Assembly: GCA_903871935.1 (NCBI GenBank)
Contig: CAIQIQ010000053.1
Coordinates: 1-64,000, forward strand
Length of the DNA stretch: 64,000 bases
Reading direction: 5' to 3'
From: an uncultured Phycisphaerales bacterium
GTDB lineage: Bacteria; Planctomycetota; Phycisphaerae; Tepidisphaerales; Tepidisphaeraceae
This document shows, in pieces, positions 57,086 through 64,000 of the stretch (its first letter is position 1; every line of letters begins with the position of its first letter). A model generated the notes under the pieces. That model worked only from the letters and a program-made list of their open reading frames with translations. It ran no database searches and was not told the DNA's origin. Made by a program: the position numbers and the translations under genes.

Positions 57086-58306
57086 TTATGGCAGTTTCGT
57101 CCCTGCCACCCAGACTCCGCAGGGACCAACATGAGACTCCAAGACCACTTGCAGCGGATCACTGTCGGCGGCGGGGAACGCGACACAATCCGCCCGCATG
57201 CCAGGCGCTAGCGTACCTGCCGCCTGATCCATCATCAGGGCCTTCGCTCCGTTTGCCGTACCCATCCGCCACAGCGTCTGGGCATCGAGCTCTGGATGCA
57301 TCCGATGCAGCAGGCGCAGGTCATCCACCAGGTTCAGATCGGGAGAACTGGCGCAACTGTCGGTTCCCACGGCCACGTTAATCCCGGCCGCCAGCATATC
57401 GCGGAAACGGTGCGGTGGATGCCCGAAATACTCGTGCGTCCGCGGACAATAGACGACAGACGCCCTCCCTCGCGCCAGCAGTGACAGTTCATCATCATCG
57501 CAGTAGTTCACGTGCGCCAACAACGTCGGATAATCCAGCAGCCCCAGTTCGTGCGCCATCCGGATTGGCCCGCCGGCAAATAGCGGCACCTGCTGGTCCC
57601 ACGACAACCACGAATCCCACAGTGCCTTGAGCGGCCCGCTATGGCGCTCCAGGAATTCGCATTCCGATATCGTCTCGGCCAGGTGCGTCGCCACCGGCAT
57701 ACCGCGCTGTTTCGCGACCTCGAGGCATCGTGCATATCCATGCATCTCGATGGAGTACGGGGAGTGTGGCGATACCGCGATCCGCAGAAACTCGCTGGCA
57801 CAAGCCTCATCGGCCGCCCGCGCCAGACGTTCTTCAAGCAGCCCGCGCCGTTGCGCCATCGCCATCACTTCGCCGAAACTGACCACCCGCAGCGGCCCAT
57901 TCCGCAGCACCGGCCGGGTCACATGACATTGCCTGCTGATGTCGCCCACCGTGGTCACGCCAAAGCGCAGGCACTGATCCGCCCCAACCTTGCACGCCCT
58001 GGCGCTCTTGCCCTCCAGTTCCGCCACATCGATCCGCGTGCGGGTGAGCATTCGCGTCAGCCACCCCTCCAGCCCATCGGCCGGCCGCTGCCCAGGCGTG
58101 CAGTCGGATAGTTCCAGATGCGTGTGTGCGTTAATCAGCCCCGGCAGCAGTACGCAGTCCCCGGCATCCTCCACCTCTTTCGTGCCATACCCGGCAATCG
58201 TCTCCCAACGTCCGGCCGCGACAACCCGCCCCTCGCGCACCAGCACCGCGCCGTTCTCAATGCACCGGCCATCCATCGGTGCCAGCCATCGTGCACGGAT
58301 AATCAT
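57086..58306 (-). CDS. Amidohydrolase, nucleoside/aminofutalosine-deaminase-like
   Basis: 406 residues, a subtype of the TrzN/SsnA/MtaD-like amidohydrolases. Metal site: I-N-A-H-T-H-L-E (H-x-H), T-H-L-A-E-T (His and Glu), L-A-H-V-N-Y-C and G-T-D-S-C-A-S-S. An N-terminal beta domain (residues ~1-55) precedes the barrel. In many bacteria with the futalosine route to menaquinone a close relative deaminates 6-amino-6-deoxyfutalosine; this is possible but unsupported by neighbours. Start overlaps the stop of the DedA-like gene by four bases. Confidence 0.82.
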   Translation of the reverse strand: MIIRARWLAPMDGRCIENGAVLVREGRVVAAGRWETIAGYGTKEVEDAGDCVLLPGLINAHTHLELSDCTPGQRPADGLEGWLTRMLTRTRIDVAELEGKSARACKVGADQCLRFGVTTVGDISRQCHVTRPVLRNGPLRVVSFGEVMAMAQRRGLLEERLARAADEACASEFLRIAVSPHSPYSIEMHGYARCLEVAKQRGMPVATHLAETISECEFLERHSGPLKALWDSWLSWDQQVPLFAGGPIRMAHELGLLDYPTLLAHVNYCDDDELSLLARGRASVVYCPRTHEYFGHPPHRFRDMLAAGINVAVGTDSCASSPDLNLVDDLRLLHRMHPELDAQTLWRMGTANGAKALMMDQAAGTLAPGMRADCVAFPAADSDPLQVVLESHVGPCGVWVAGTKLP

Positions 58307-59040
58307 GAAGCCTTCTTGTGCTCATCCTTCTTGCGTTCAGCGCGATCGACTGCCTTCTCCAGCAGTCGGTCCGCCGGAGCTTCGGCCTTCGGCTGCCGCA
58401 TCCAGATATAGGAGATCAGGCCCAACACCAGCACCACCAGGCCCAAGACAATCCAGTGCTCAATGCCGGCCAGTTCTTTCCTGGCCTTCTGAAGCTGATC
58501 CAGCGTTCCGAAGTGCACACCAACCCAGTGCCCCAGCCAGAGAAACGCGCCAGCGCTAACCAGAGCGGCCAGCCCGTCAGCGATTATGAATTTGACGAAA
58601 CTGAACCGCGTTGCCCCAGCCGCGATCACCATCGCCCCGCGAATCCCCGCCAACAGTCGCCCGATTGCCACAACCCAAATCCCATAGCGATGAAAGAGTT
58701 TCTCCGCCTTGGCGATCCGGGCTTCGGTTACATGCTTGCCCACCATCGGGATACGTGTCACTCCATGGCCGAACTTCCGCCCGAGATGATAAAGAACGCA
58801 ATCGCCACCAATGATGCCGCACCACGCCACGAGAAACGCCATGGGCAGAGTCATCTCGTGTTTGGCGATCAGGAATCCCGCCACCGTCAGCGGAATATCC
58901 TCCGGCAGCGGCAGCCCCAGCCCGCAGGCGAACAACAGCCCGAACAGGACGAAGTACCCCCCCGCAACCATCCACTGCTCCACCGAGTCAGCACGGATGA
59001 GGAAACCCAGGCTCGTGACCATTCCAGCCAGAGGAAGCAT
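58303..59040 (-). CDS. DedA-family membrane protein
   Basis: 245 residues with five or six hydrophobic stretches. Signatures are G-L-G-L-P-L-P-E-D-I-P (entry), F-L-V-A-W-C-G-I-I-G-G-D, Y-H-L-G-R-K-F-G and a G-R-L-L-A-G-I-R-G-A. DedA proteins act as lipid scramblases or undecaprenyl-phosphate flippases in the inner membrane and support the proton gradient. A charged C-terminal tail (K-A-V-D-R-A-E-R-K-K-D-E-H-K-K) faces the cytosol. It is followed by the amidohydrolase with a four-base overlap. Confidence 0.9.
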   Translation of the reverse strand: MLPLAGMVTSLGFLIRADSVEQWMVAGGYFVLFGLLFACGLGLPLPEDIPLTVAGFLIAKHEMTLPMAFLVAWCGIIGGDCVLYHLGRKFGHGVTRIPMVGKHVTEARIAKAEKLFHRYGIWVVAIGRLLAGIRGAMVIAAGATRFSFVKFIIADGLAALVSAGAFLWLGHWVGVHFGTLDQLQKARKELAGIEHWIVLGLVVLVLGLISYIWMRQPKAEAPADRLLEKAVDRAERKKDEHKKAS

Positions 59041-59042
59041 GC

Positions 59043-59477
59043 CTAGATGTAATACATGCTTTGCAGCGAATTACCACCCCTTAGTGCCTGTTCCGCCAAT
59101 TCTTCAACCGTCAATTTGTCCAATACTTCATCGGTTGCCACCGTCAGCTTGATGTTGATCAGCCGAACGGCAATCTCGCCGGGCCTGCCCTCAGGTTGAC
59201 CAGTACGCTCCTTGATAGTCAGACGCCCTTCAAGACGCCTGACGATCTCTCCCACCCGTATGTCCCTCGGCGACCGCGACAGTCGATACCCACCCCCGCT
59301 GCCGACCTTGCTCTCCAGGAACCCGCCACGCCGTAGCGCCAGCAGAATCGACTCCAGAAACTTTCCAGGAAGATTCCCCTCTTTCGACAAGTCTTTAGCC
59401 TGAATGTATTTATGAGGCCAAAGCTGAGCCAGATGCACCACCGCCCGCAAACCATATTCCGTTCGCTTCGACAGCTT
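59043..59477 (-). CDS. Rrf2-family transcriptional regulator without Fe-S cysteines
   Basis: 144 residues if translation begins at TTG 59477, for which GGGAG lies five bases upstream; the ATG at 59495 has GGAG directly adjacent and is worse placed. S-K-R-T-E-Y-G-L-R-A-V-V-H-L-A and the winged-helix (K-V-G-S-G-G-G-Y-R-L-S-R) define the Rrf2 family. The three Cys that bind the iron-sulfur cluster in IscR/NsrR/RirA are missing, so this member senses something else. It lies just upstream of the DedA gene and faces away from the PQQ-like gene, and may regulate either. Confidence 0.88.
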   Translation of the reverse strand, partial: KLSKRTEYGLRAVVHLAQLWPHKYIQAKDLSKEGNLPGKFLESILLALRRGGFLESKVGSGGGYRLSRSPRDIRVGEIVRRLEGRLTIKERTGQPEGRPGEIAVRLINIKLTVATDEVLDKLTVEELAEQALRGGNSLQSMYYI

Positions 59478-59532
59478 CAATCGTTCTCCCTTCATCTCCT
59501 ATCGGAATAGTATGATATCAACCGGAGGAATC

Positions 59533-59567
59533 AATGCCCGTGGCCGGCTTGCCTGACGCCGGGCATG
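59533..59567. promoter_or_regulatory. Inverted repeat in the divergent Rrf2 / PQQ-protein region
   Basis: ATGCCCG ... CGGGCAT, seven-base arms about 20 bases apart, between the Rrf2 start at 59477 and ATG 59666. A second pair, GGGTC...GACCC, spans 59610-59639. Either could be an Rrf2 operator. Confidence 0.3.
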
Positions 59568-59665
59568 CTCATCTCCCAGGGATAGGAAACTCAAGTCCGC
59601 GATGGTAGGGTCGAGGGTCCAGAGGAGTCCTCCAGACCCCGCGACGTTGACACAACGGAGATGAA

Positions 59666-61744
59666 ATGAAGAAGGTCCTGGTACTCGGATTATTGATTGC
59701 GCTGCTGCCCTTGGCTTCGGCGGTCGCGGCCGGAATCGGCTGGCGAAGTGATGGCAGTGGTGTCTACCCCAATGCCAACCCGCCGATCCAATGGCAGCGC
59801 ATCAGCACGGCGAGCGAGGATCTGCGCTTCCAGGCCGAAGCGCCCAAGGGCAACGAACAGGCGGGAACGCCCATGTCCGATGGCGTGATCCGCCAGTGGC
59901 TGGTCCTTGGTCCCCTCGCCACCCAGCGGGACGAAAAAGGCGCCTTCACTGACGCCCTGCTGGTTGAGGACCAGTCCAAGCTCGCCCCAGGGCCCGGCCA
60001 GCAGGATGATGGGGCCGAATGGAAGCCCTTCAAGATCGACACCGCCTACCTCGACTTCGCCAAAGAGTTCGACACCTACGACAAGACCGTCGATCAAGTC
60101 GTCTACGCCCACGCCTACGTCTATTCTGCCACCGATACGAATGTCATCATCCGCGTCATGCACACCTCCGGCCTGACGCTCTGGGTCAACGGCAAGTGCA
60201 CCCACAAGTTCGCCGAGAAGGAGCAGAACTACACCCCGCAGGCGGCCAAGTTCCAGAAGGGATGGAACCGCCTCCTGCTGCGCTCGACTCCCACGCGCGG
60301 CGGCGGCGACAACAGGCCACTCAAGGGCACCTGGTATGTCAACCTGGTCATCGAACCAACCCCCGACAAAGCCCAATATAGCCAAAAAGGCATCGCCTGG
60401 CGCACCGCCATGCCCGCAGGCGAAGGCTTCGGCGGCTCGATCGCGGTCGGCGGGAAGATCTTCCTCCTCTCCGAGCCCGCCGACCTGGTATGCGTCGACG
60501 CCGCCACCGGCAAAATCCTCTGGGTGCGCTCCAACAACTACAACGAACTGGCCACCGACCAGGAGAAGGCATCTCAGCCCGAGATCTTTAGCGAGATCGC
60601 ACCCCTGGCCGACCAATTGAAGATGGTCAATGACTCCTTCACCACCGACACAGCGCCCCGGTATGAGCAGGTCGACGGTCGCGAGGAATACAAGCAGAAA
60701 GCAGGCCTGGAACGCAAGCTCTATGCTCTCATGAAGAAGCTCGACGACACGAAGTATTCCATGCCCAAGGGTCAGGATGTTGGCTACTCGGGCTTCACTC
60801 CTGTCAGTGATGGCCACTTCGTCTGGGCCTGGTTCGCAACAGGGGTGACGTGCTGCTACGACGTGGACGGCAAGCTCATCTGGCGGCGGCTGGACAACGA
60901 GGGCAGCTTCTTCGAGCACGGCTACTCCGTCTCGCCCATCCTCGCCGATGGCAAGGTCATCGTCTTCATGAACAAGATGATCGCGTTCGACGCCGCCACC
61001 GGCCAGCGCCTCTGGACCACGCAGTTCAATCCCCAACAATACTGGGCCAATCGATTCCACGGCACGCCGGCCATCGCGAAGATCGGCCAGACGCCCGTCT
61101 GCATCCTGCCCACCGGCTACATCCTGCGCCTCTCCGATGGCAAGATGATCTACGACAAGGGCCCGGGCATCTCCAACGCCCAGCAGGAAATCCCCTCGCC
61201 CGTCGCCCTGGGCAACGACCTCTACCGCCTCTCCACATACAACAGCTTCTTCAGAACAACACTGCCGGCCGATGCATCCGATCCACTCAAGATGGAAGCG
61301 GTCCGGGAACTGAAGATGAACCTGGAGCACTATCCCACCAACTACCTGGCCTGGCACATGGCTTCGCCGCTCGTGCACGATGGCCTGGCATATCTCGTGA
61401 ATAACACCGGCGTTCTGACTGTGGTCGACGTGGACAGCATGAAGAGCGTCTATGAAAAGCTCTTGGATCTGGACCACTTCCAGAGCGCCCACGAAGGCGC
61501 CGGCCGCGGCGTCAGCGTCAGCCCATCGCTAGCCGGCGGGCGGATCTATCTGGTCGGCACCGACGGCACGACCCTCGTGATCAAACCCGGCCGGACCTAC
61601 GAGCCCCTGGCGCGCAACCGGATTGAGAGCGTCTTCTTTCGCTACTGGGGCCTGCGCCACGAACGCTTCGTCGCCTGCCCCACCTTCGACGGCAAACGAT
61701 TATTCCTTCGCGGCGAGAGATACTTGTACTGTATCGGCGAGTGA
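59666..61744 (+). CDS. Secreted PQQ-like beta-propeller protein
   Basis: 692 residues from ATG 59666. Signal peptide to ~22 (L-L-P-L-A-S-A-V-A-A). Residues ~75-230 hold a beta-sandwich (W-L-V-L-G-P, I-R-V-M-H-T-S-G-L-T-L-W-V-N-G-K, F-Q-K-G-W-N-R-L-L-L) like the carbohydrate-binding sandwich of planctomycete exoproteins. From ~250 come PQQ-type blades (G-K-I-F-L-L-S-E-P-A-D-L-V-C-V-D-A-A-T-G-K-I-L-W, C-C-Y-D-V-D-G-K-L-I-W, M-I-A-F-D-A-A-T-G-Q-R-L-W). No PQQ-ligating residues can be assigned. Probably an adhesin or enzyme for extracellular polymers. Confidence 0.82.
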   Translation: MKKVLVLGLLIALLPLASAVAAGIGWRSDGSGVYPNANPPIQWQRISTASEDLRFQAEAPKGNEQAGTPMSDGVIRQWLVLGPLATQRDEKGAFTDALLVEDQSKLAPGPGQQDDGAEWKPFKIDTAYLDFAKEFDTYDKTVDQVVYAHAYVYSATDTNVIIRVMHTSGLTLWVNGKCTHKFAEKEQNYTPQAAKFQKGWNRLLLRSTPTRGGGDNRPLKGTWYVNLVIEPTPDKAQYSQKGIAWRTAMPAGEGFGGSIAVGGKIFLLSEPADLVCVDAATGKILWVRSNNYNELATDQEKASQPEIFSEIAPLADQLKMVNDSFTTDTAPRYEQVDGREEYKQKAGLERKLYALMKKLDDTKYSMPKGQDVGYSGFTPVSDGHFVWAWFATGVTCCYDVDGKLIWRRLDNEGSFFEHGYSVSPILADGKVIVFMNKMIAFDAATGQRLWTTQFNPQQYWANRFHGTPAIAKIGQTPVCILPTGYILRLSDGKMIYDKGPGISNAQQEIPSPVALGNDLYRLSTYNSFFRTTLPADASDPLKMEAVRELKMNLEHYPTNYLAWHMASPLVHDGLAYLVNNTGVLTVVDVDSMKSVYEKLLDLDHFQSAHEGAGRGVSVSPSLAGGRIYLVGTDGTTLVIKPGRTYEPLARNRIESVFFRYWGLRHERFVACPTFDGKRLFLRGERYLYCIGE

Positions 61745-61790
61745 AGATGCCGCCACAGCGAAAACGGCAATTGCCGGGCTCTGTCTCGAT

Positions 61791-61878
61791 CCCCGTCGCA
61801 GAGCGACGACTGATGTTAGCCCGGTCCTTCAGTGCCGAGGGCTCCTGGCAACTCGGTACCCCGTCGCGGCAGCGACGG
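61791..61878. repeat. REP-like dispersed element with two CGTCGC hairpins
   Basis: Hairpin CGTCGC-AGA-GCGACG at 61794-61808, then CTGATGTTAGCCCGG, CCTTCAGTGCCGAGG, CTGGCAACTCGG, and hairpin CCGTCGC-GGCA-GCGACGG at 61861-61878. It matches a type I recall in planctomycetes: CGTCGC-(n)-GCGACGG followed by CTGA(A/T)GTTAGCCC. It lies in the 405-base gap 61745-62149, which otherwise shows no gene. Confidence 0.6.
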
Positions 61879-62149
61879 TTGAAGCGTCGAGCGTTGGCAA
61901 GGGTCAAGGCACAAACTATCGCCGCCGCCCCAATCACGGCGCCGCGTTCGTCGTACACACTTTAGTGTGCGTTCGTTGTTCAGCCTTCAGGTTGTCCCTC
62001 TGTCCCTCACCATCTCCAGTTTCCAATCTCGGAGCGAAGCGGAGGCCGGTGGCACCGGTTCTGACATCGTCTTAAATCTTCTTTCGATCCTTCATCAGTG
62101 GTTTACTTGCGTTCGCCTGCACGAACGCTCTCTGCTTTTCGCCGCGCCG

Positions 62150-62899
62150 CTAAACACTCATCACCTCAGCGCGGGTGAGTTGACGTGCGGTGTCGGAGAG
62201 TTCCTGGTGCGCCAGTTCACAGCCATAGTCGACCTCAATCGCTCGCCGGTACGCGCCAATCCGTCTGCGCAGGTCTCGAGTGTCTCGGGCATCAACCATG
62301 TACGGCCAATGCAGTTGTTCCCACCACCCCTGCACCCTGGAGATAAGTTCGGGCGTTCCTTGCCGCGGGCCTTGTGGGAGTTCCCCCTCGCGAAAAACCA
62401 GAGAATGTGCTGGCATCACGCCGCCGATCTCGCCCAGACGCCGCGGACACACTGGCGGAAGTATGGCATGCTCATGCGGGATGACGACGACCACATGGCG
62501 GCCGCCAATCAAAGGATAGGTCACCCCGAGCAGCACGTCGGCATAGAGCTTGAATCGCGCCTGGAGTTTGCGCGCCTGGAGGGCCGGCTCGATAGTACCC
62601 CAACCCGAGACCAGGAGCGTGCCGTGCGGATAGTTCTCCAGGATGTGTCGCCCCTCAATGTGGTCGTCAGGGCCCTCAGAAATCAGATCAAGACAGAACA
62701 GCCCCTGGAGCGTGCGCTGCCGCCGCTGCCGCCGTGCTTCCTGCAGCGGCATGTAAAGCCGCGCCAAAGTATCCCAGTCACGGAGCTTCAATGCTTCGGA
62801 CTCGGCACGGATCAGAGCCTGCTCGGCCTCGACATACTCTTGAGCGGCCAGCAACTCCTGCCCCGCCATGCACTGCTCCTGCAGAGATTCGCAACTCAT
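62150..62899 (-). CDS. Conserved hypothetical protein, planctomycete type
   Basis: 249 residues. Residues 1-65 are helical with a Cys near the start and resemble a TPR pair (L-L-A-A-Q-E-Y-V-E-A-E-Q-A-L-I-R-A-E). Residues ~65-215 form a compact domain with V-V-V-I-P-H-E-H and R-L-G-E-I-G-G-V-M-P-A-H-S. The last ~30 are helical. No signal peptide or membrane helix. I believe related proteins exist across Phycisphaerae, but cannot place it in a named family. Start context is weak; GTG or ATG alternatives lie within a few codons. Confidence 0.6.
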   Translation of the reverse strand: MSCESLQEQCMAGQELLAAQEYVEAEQALIRAESEALKLRDWDTLARLYMPLQEARRQRRQRTLQGLFCLDLISEGPDDHIEGRHILENYPHGTLLVSGWGTIEPALQARKLQARFKLYADVLLGVTYPLIGGRHVVVVIPHEHAILPPVCPRRLGEIGGVMPAHSLVFREGELPQGPRQGTPELISRVQGWWEQLHWPYMVDARDTRDLRRRIGAYRRAIEVDYGCELAHQELSDTARQLTRAEVMSV

Positions 62900-62942
62900 G
62901 CATGGATTATAGACCGGTCACGGCCAGAAGCGTCCCCTTCGG

Positions 62943-64000
62943 TCAAAGAGTCGCAGATCGGCGGGCCGCGGACGCAGTCTGCGGCTTGCCCGCGCCCGGC
63001 TTGGTGGCCGGCCCCATCTTGATGCCGGCCTTCTCCAGCAGCTCACGGCCTTGGCCTGCCTGCAACCGCATTATCGATTGACCAACGGACAACCCATCGG
63101 TGATCTGCACATGCGTGTCATTATTGGCGCCAACCTTCACCTTTACCGGCCGGGCATCTTCGCCGTTGCGAACGAAGACATACCGATCATCACCGACTGT
63201 ATAGACCGCATCCAGTGGTACAGCTACTACCTGCATCAGACGATCAACCATGATCTCAACCGTTGCGCCAATGCCCGGCTTCAGGTCCTTCGGCGTAGCG
63301 TCGAGGCTCAGGTCGATCGGATACTCGCGCAGGTCCGGGTTCCACCATCGGTTGGAACTGTCGGCAAGCACGGAGATCTTGCTGATGGAGGCGCTCACCG
63401 GCTGCGGAATGCCCACGATACGGACACTTGCCCGCTGGCCTTCCTTAAGCTTTGACACAATCGACTCATGGATGCGCACCACCGCCTTCATCGCCGAGGT
63501 ATCGGGCAGGCGAATGAGCAACTGCCGCTCGCGCACCTGGGCGCCCTCCTGGATCGGGTTCTGGGCGTTACGGTCGGTGGTCGACCCGTAAACGACCATG
63601 CCATCGGCCGGCGCGGTCACGTTACAGGCCGCGAACTGCTCTTTGAGCCGGTCATATCGACGCTTCAGCACGACGTAGCTCTGCTGTTTGGCAGTCAGGT
63701 CCGAGCTGCGCCACGCCAGGTTGCTCGCATTCTGTCGTTGGGTGCGATTAAGGCCCTGCTCATTCTGCAGAACCGCGCTGCGCTTCGCGGTCATGTCCAT
63801 TTGATGCGTGTAATCAGTAAGTATCTTCAGCGCTGTTTCGCTCTTTGCCAGTTCATTCTGCGCCGTCGTAACGTCCAATTCAGCCTTGTTCCGATCCGCA
63901 GCCGTCACAAACCCTTTAACATACAGCCGTTTGGTTTGGTCCAGATCCTCCAGGCGATTGTTCAAGGCGATCTTGTCCATTACCACTTCGGTCTGCGCGT
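62943..64000 (-). CDS. HlyD/RND-type periplasmic adaptor, N-terminus cut by window edge
   Basis: The frame runs open to base 64000, so the N-terminus is missing and 351+ residues are visible. It contains a long coiled-coil hairpin (L-N-N-R-L-E-D-L-D-Q-T-K-R-L-Y-V-K-G-F-V-T ... L-K-R-R-Y-D-R-L-K-E-Q), the lipoyl half-motif V-T-A-P-A-D-G-M-V-V-Y, a beta-barrel domain (V-R-E-R-Q-L-L-I-R-L-P) and a membrane-proximal domain (V-V-A-V-P-L-D-A-V-Y). These are the parts of membrane-fusion proteins joining an inner-membrane ABC or RND exporter to an outer-membrane pore. Confidence 0.9.
   Translation of the reverse strand, partial: AQTEVVMDKIALNNRLEDLDQTKRLYVKGFVTAADRNKAELDVTTAQNELAKSETALKILTDYTHQMDMTAKRSAVLQNEQGLNRTQRQNASNLAWRSSDLTAKQQSYVVLKRRYDRLKEQFAACNVTAPADGMVVYGSTTDRNAQNPIQEGAQVRERQLLIRLPDTSAMKAVVRIHESIVSKLKEGQRASVRIVGIPQPVSASISKISVLADSSNRWWNPDLREYPIDLSLDATPKDLKPGIGATVEIMVDRLMQVVAVPLDAVYTVGDDRYVFVRNGEDARPVKVKVGANNDTHVQITDGLSVGQSIMRLQAGQGRELLEKAGIKMGPATKPGAGKPQTASAARRSATL

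Noticed and set aside
59690-61492. Long minus-strand open frame (600 codons)
   Set aside because: Antisense to the PQQ-like protein, which has signal peptide and blades; the shadow has only biased acidic/Val composition.

Overview
The window looks like a chromosomal segment of a high-GC planctomycete, most likely of the class Phycisphaerae. I infer this from two exoproteins that begin with the planctomycete L-E-(P/S)-R-x-L-L sorting motif (44404-47508 and 51132-52700), from small membrane proteins ending in the C-x-x-C-G-Y-D-L-R ... C-P-E-C-G zinc ribbon (10935-11462 and a broken copy at 14979-15496), from the many secreted beta-helix, beta-propeller and glycosidase-like proteins, and from loosely packed genes separated by decayed repeats. 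There is no rRNA and no CRISPR array. One tRNA (His, GUG) is present.

Layout. 1-6000: an amidohydrolase cut by the window edge, a LolA-like protein, a quinone reductase, a secreted BtrH/C39-like protein and a secreted esterase. 6000-9100: decayed sequence, then a complete family-B DNA polymerase (Pol II type). 9400-18170: secreted unknowns, an (alpha/alpha)-barrel-like enzyme, an integron-cassette-like patch (13885-15496) with two attC-like repeats, and a methyltransferase. 18171-25136: a YVTN propeller lipoprotein and three secreted carbohydrate-active candidates. 25149-26652: a small fatty-acid module (two FabZ-like hotdog proteins around an extended acyl carrier protein). 26653-27872: 1.2 kb of repeat-rich non-coding DNA. 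27873-30375: a tightly overlapping three-gene ATPase operon of conflict-system character, followed by the 3' remnant of a PLP-dependent synthase. 30921-35000: an ABC exporter pair and two convergent J-domain proteins. 35157-41817: a polysaccharide-degradation block (heparinase II/III-like, beta-helix, GH4, amidohydrolase). 41901-52700: a TSUP permease, a TPR-methyltransferase fusion, a six-fold tandem Hcp-domain exoprotein, a HAD phosphatase, a CPA2 antiporter and an FKBP/RTX exoprotein. 52908-59477: dienelactone hydrolase, hisF behind tRNA-His, tcdA-tatD, a small HNH-like Cys/His protein, an aminohydrolase-DedA-Rrf2 group. 59666-64000: a PQQ-like propeller protein, a REP-like repeat, a conserved unknown and an HlyD-type adaptor cut by the right edge.

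The most notable content is the single polypeptide carrying exactly six Hcp (type VI secretion tube) domains behind a planctomycete export motif, which could fold as a covalent hexameric ring. Next are the ATPase operon at 27873-30375 and the attC-like cassette patch. Many genes appear to serve breakdown of complex polysaccharides. Functions given for these are family-level inferences. All coordinates come from reading the sequence by eye; no alignment or profile search was run.
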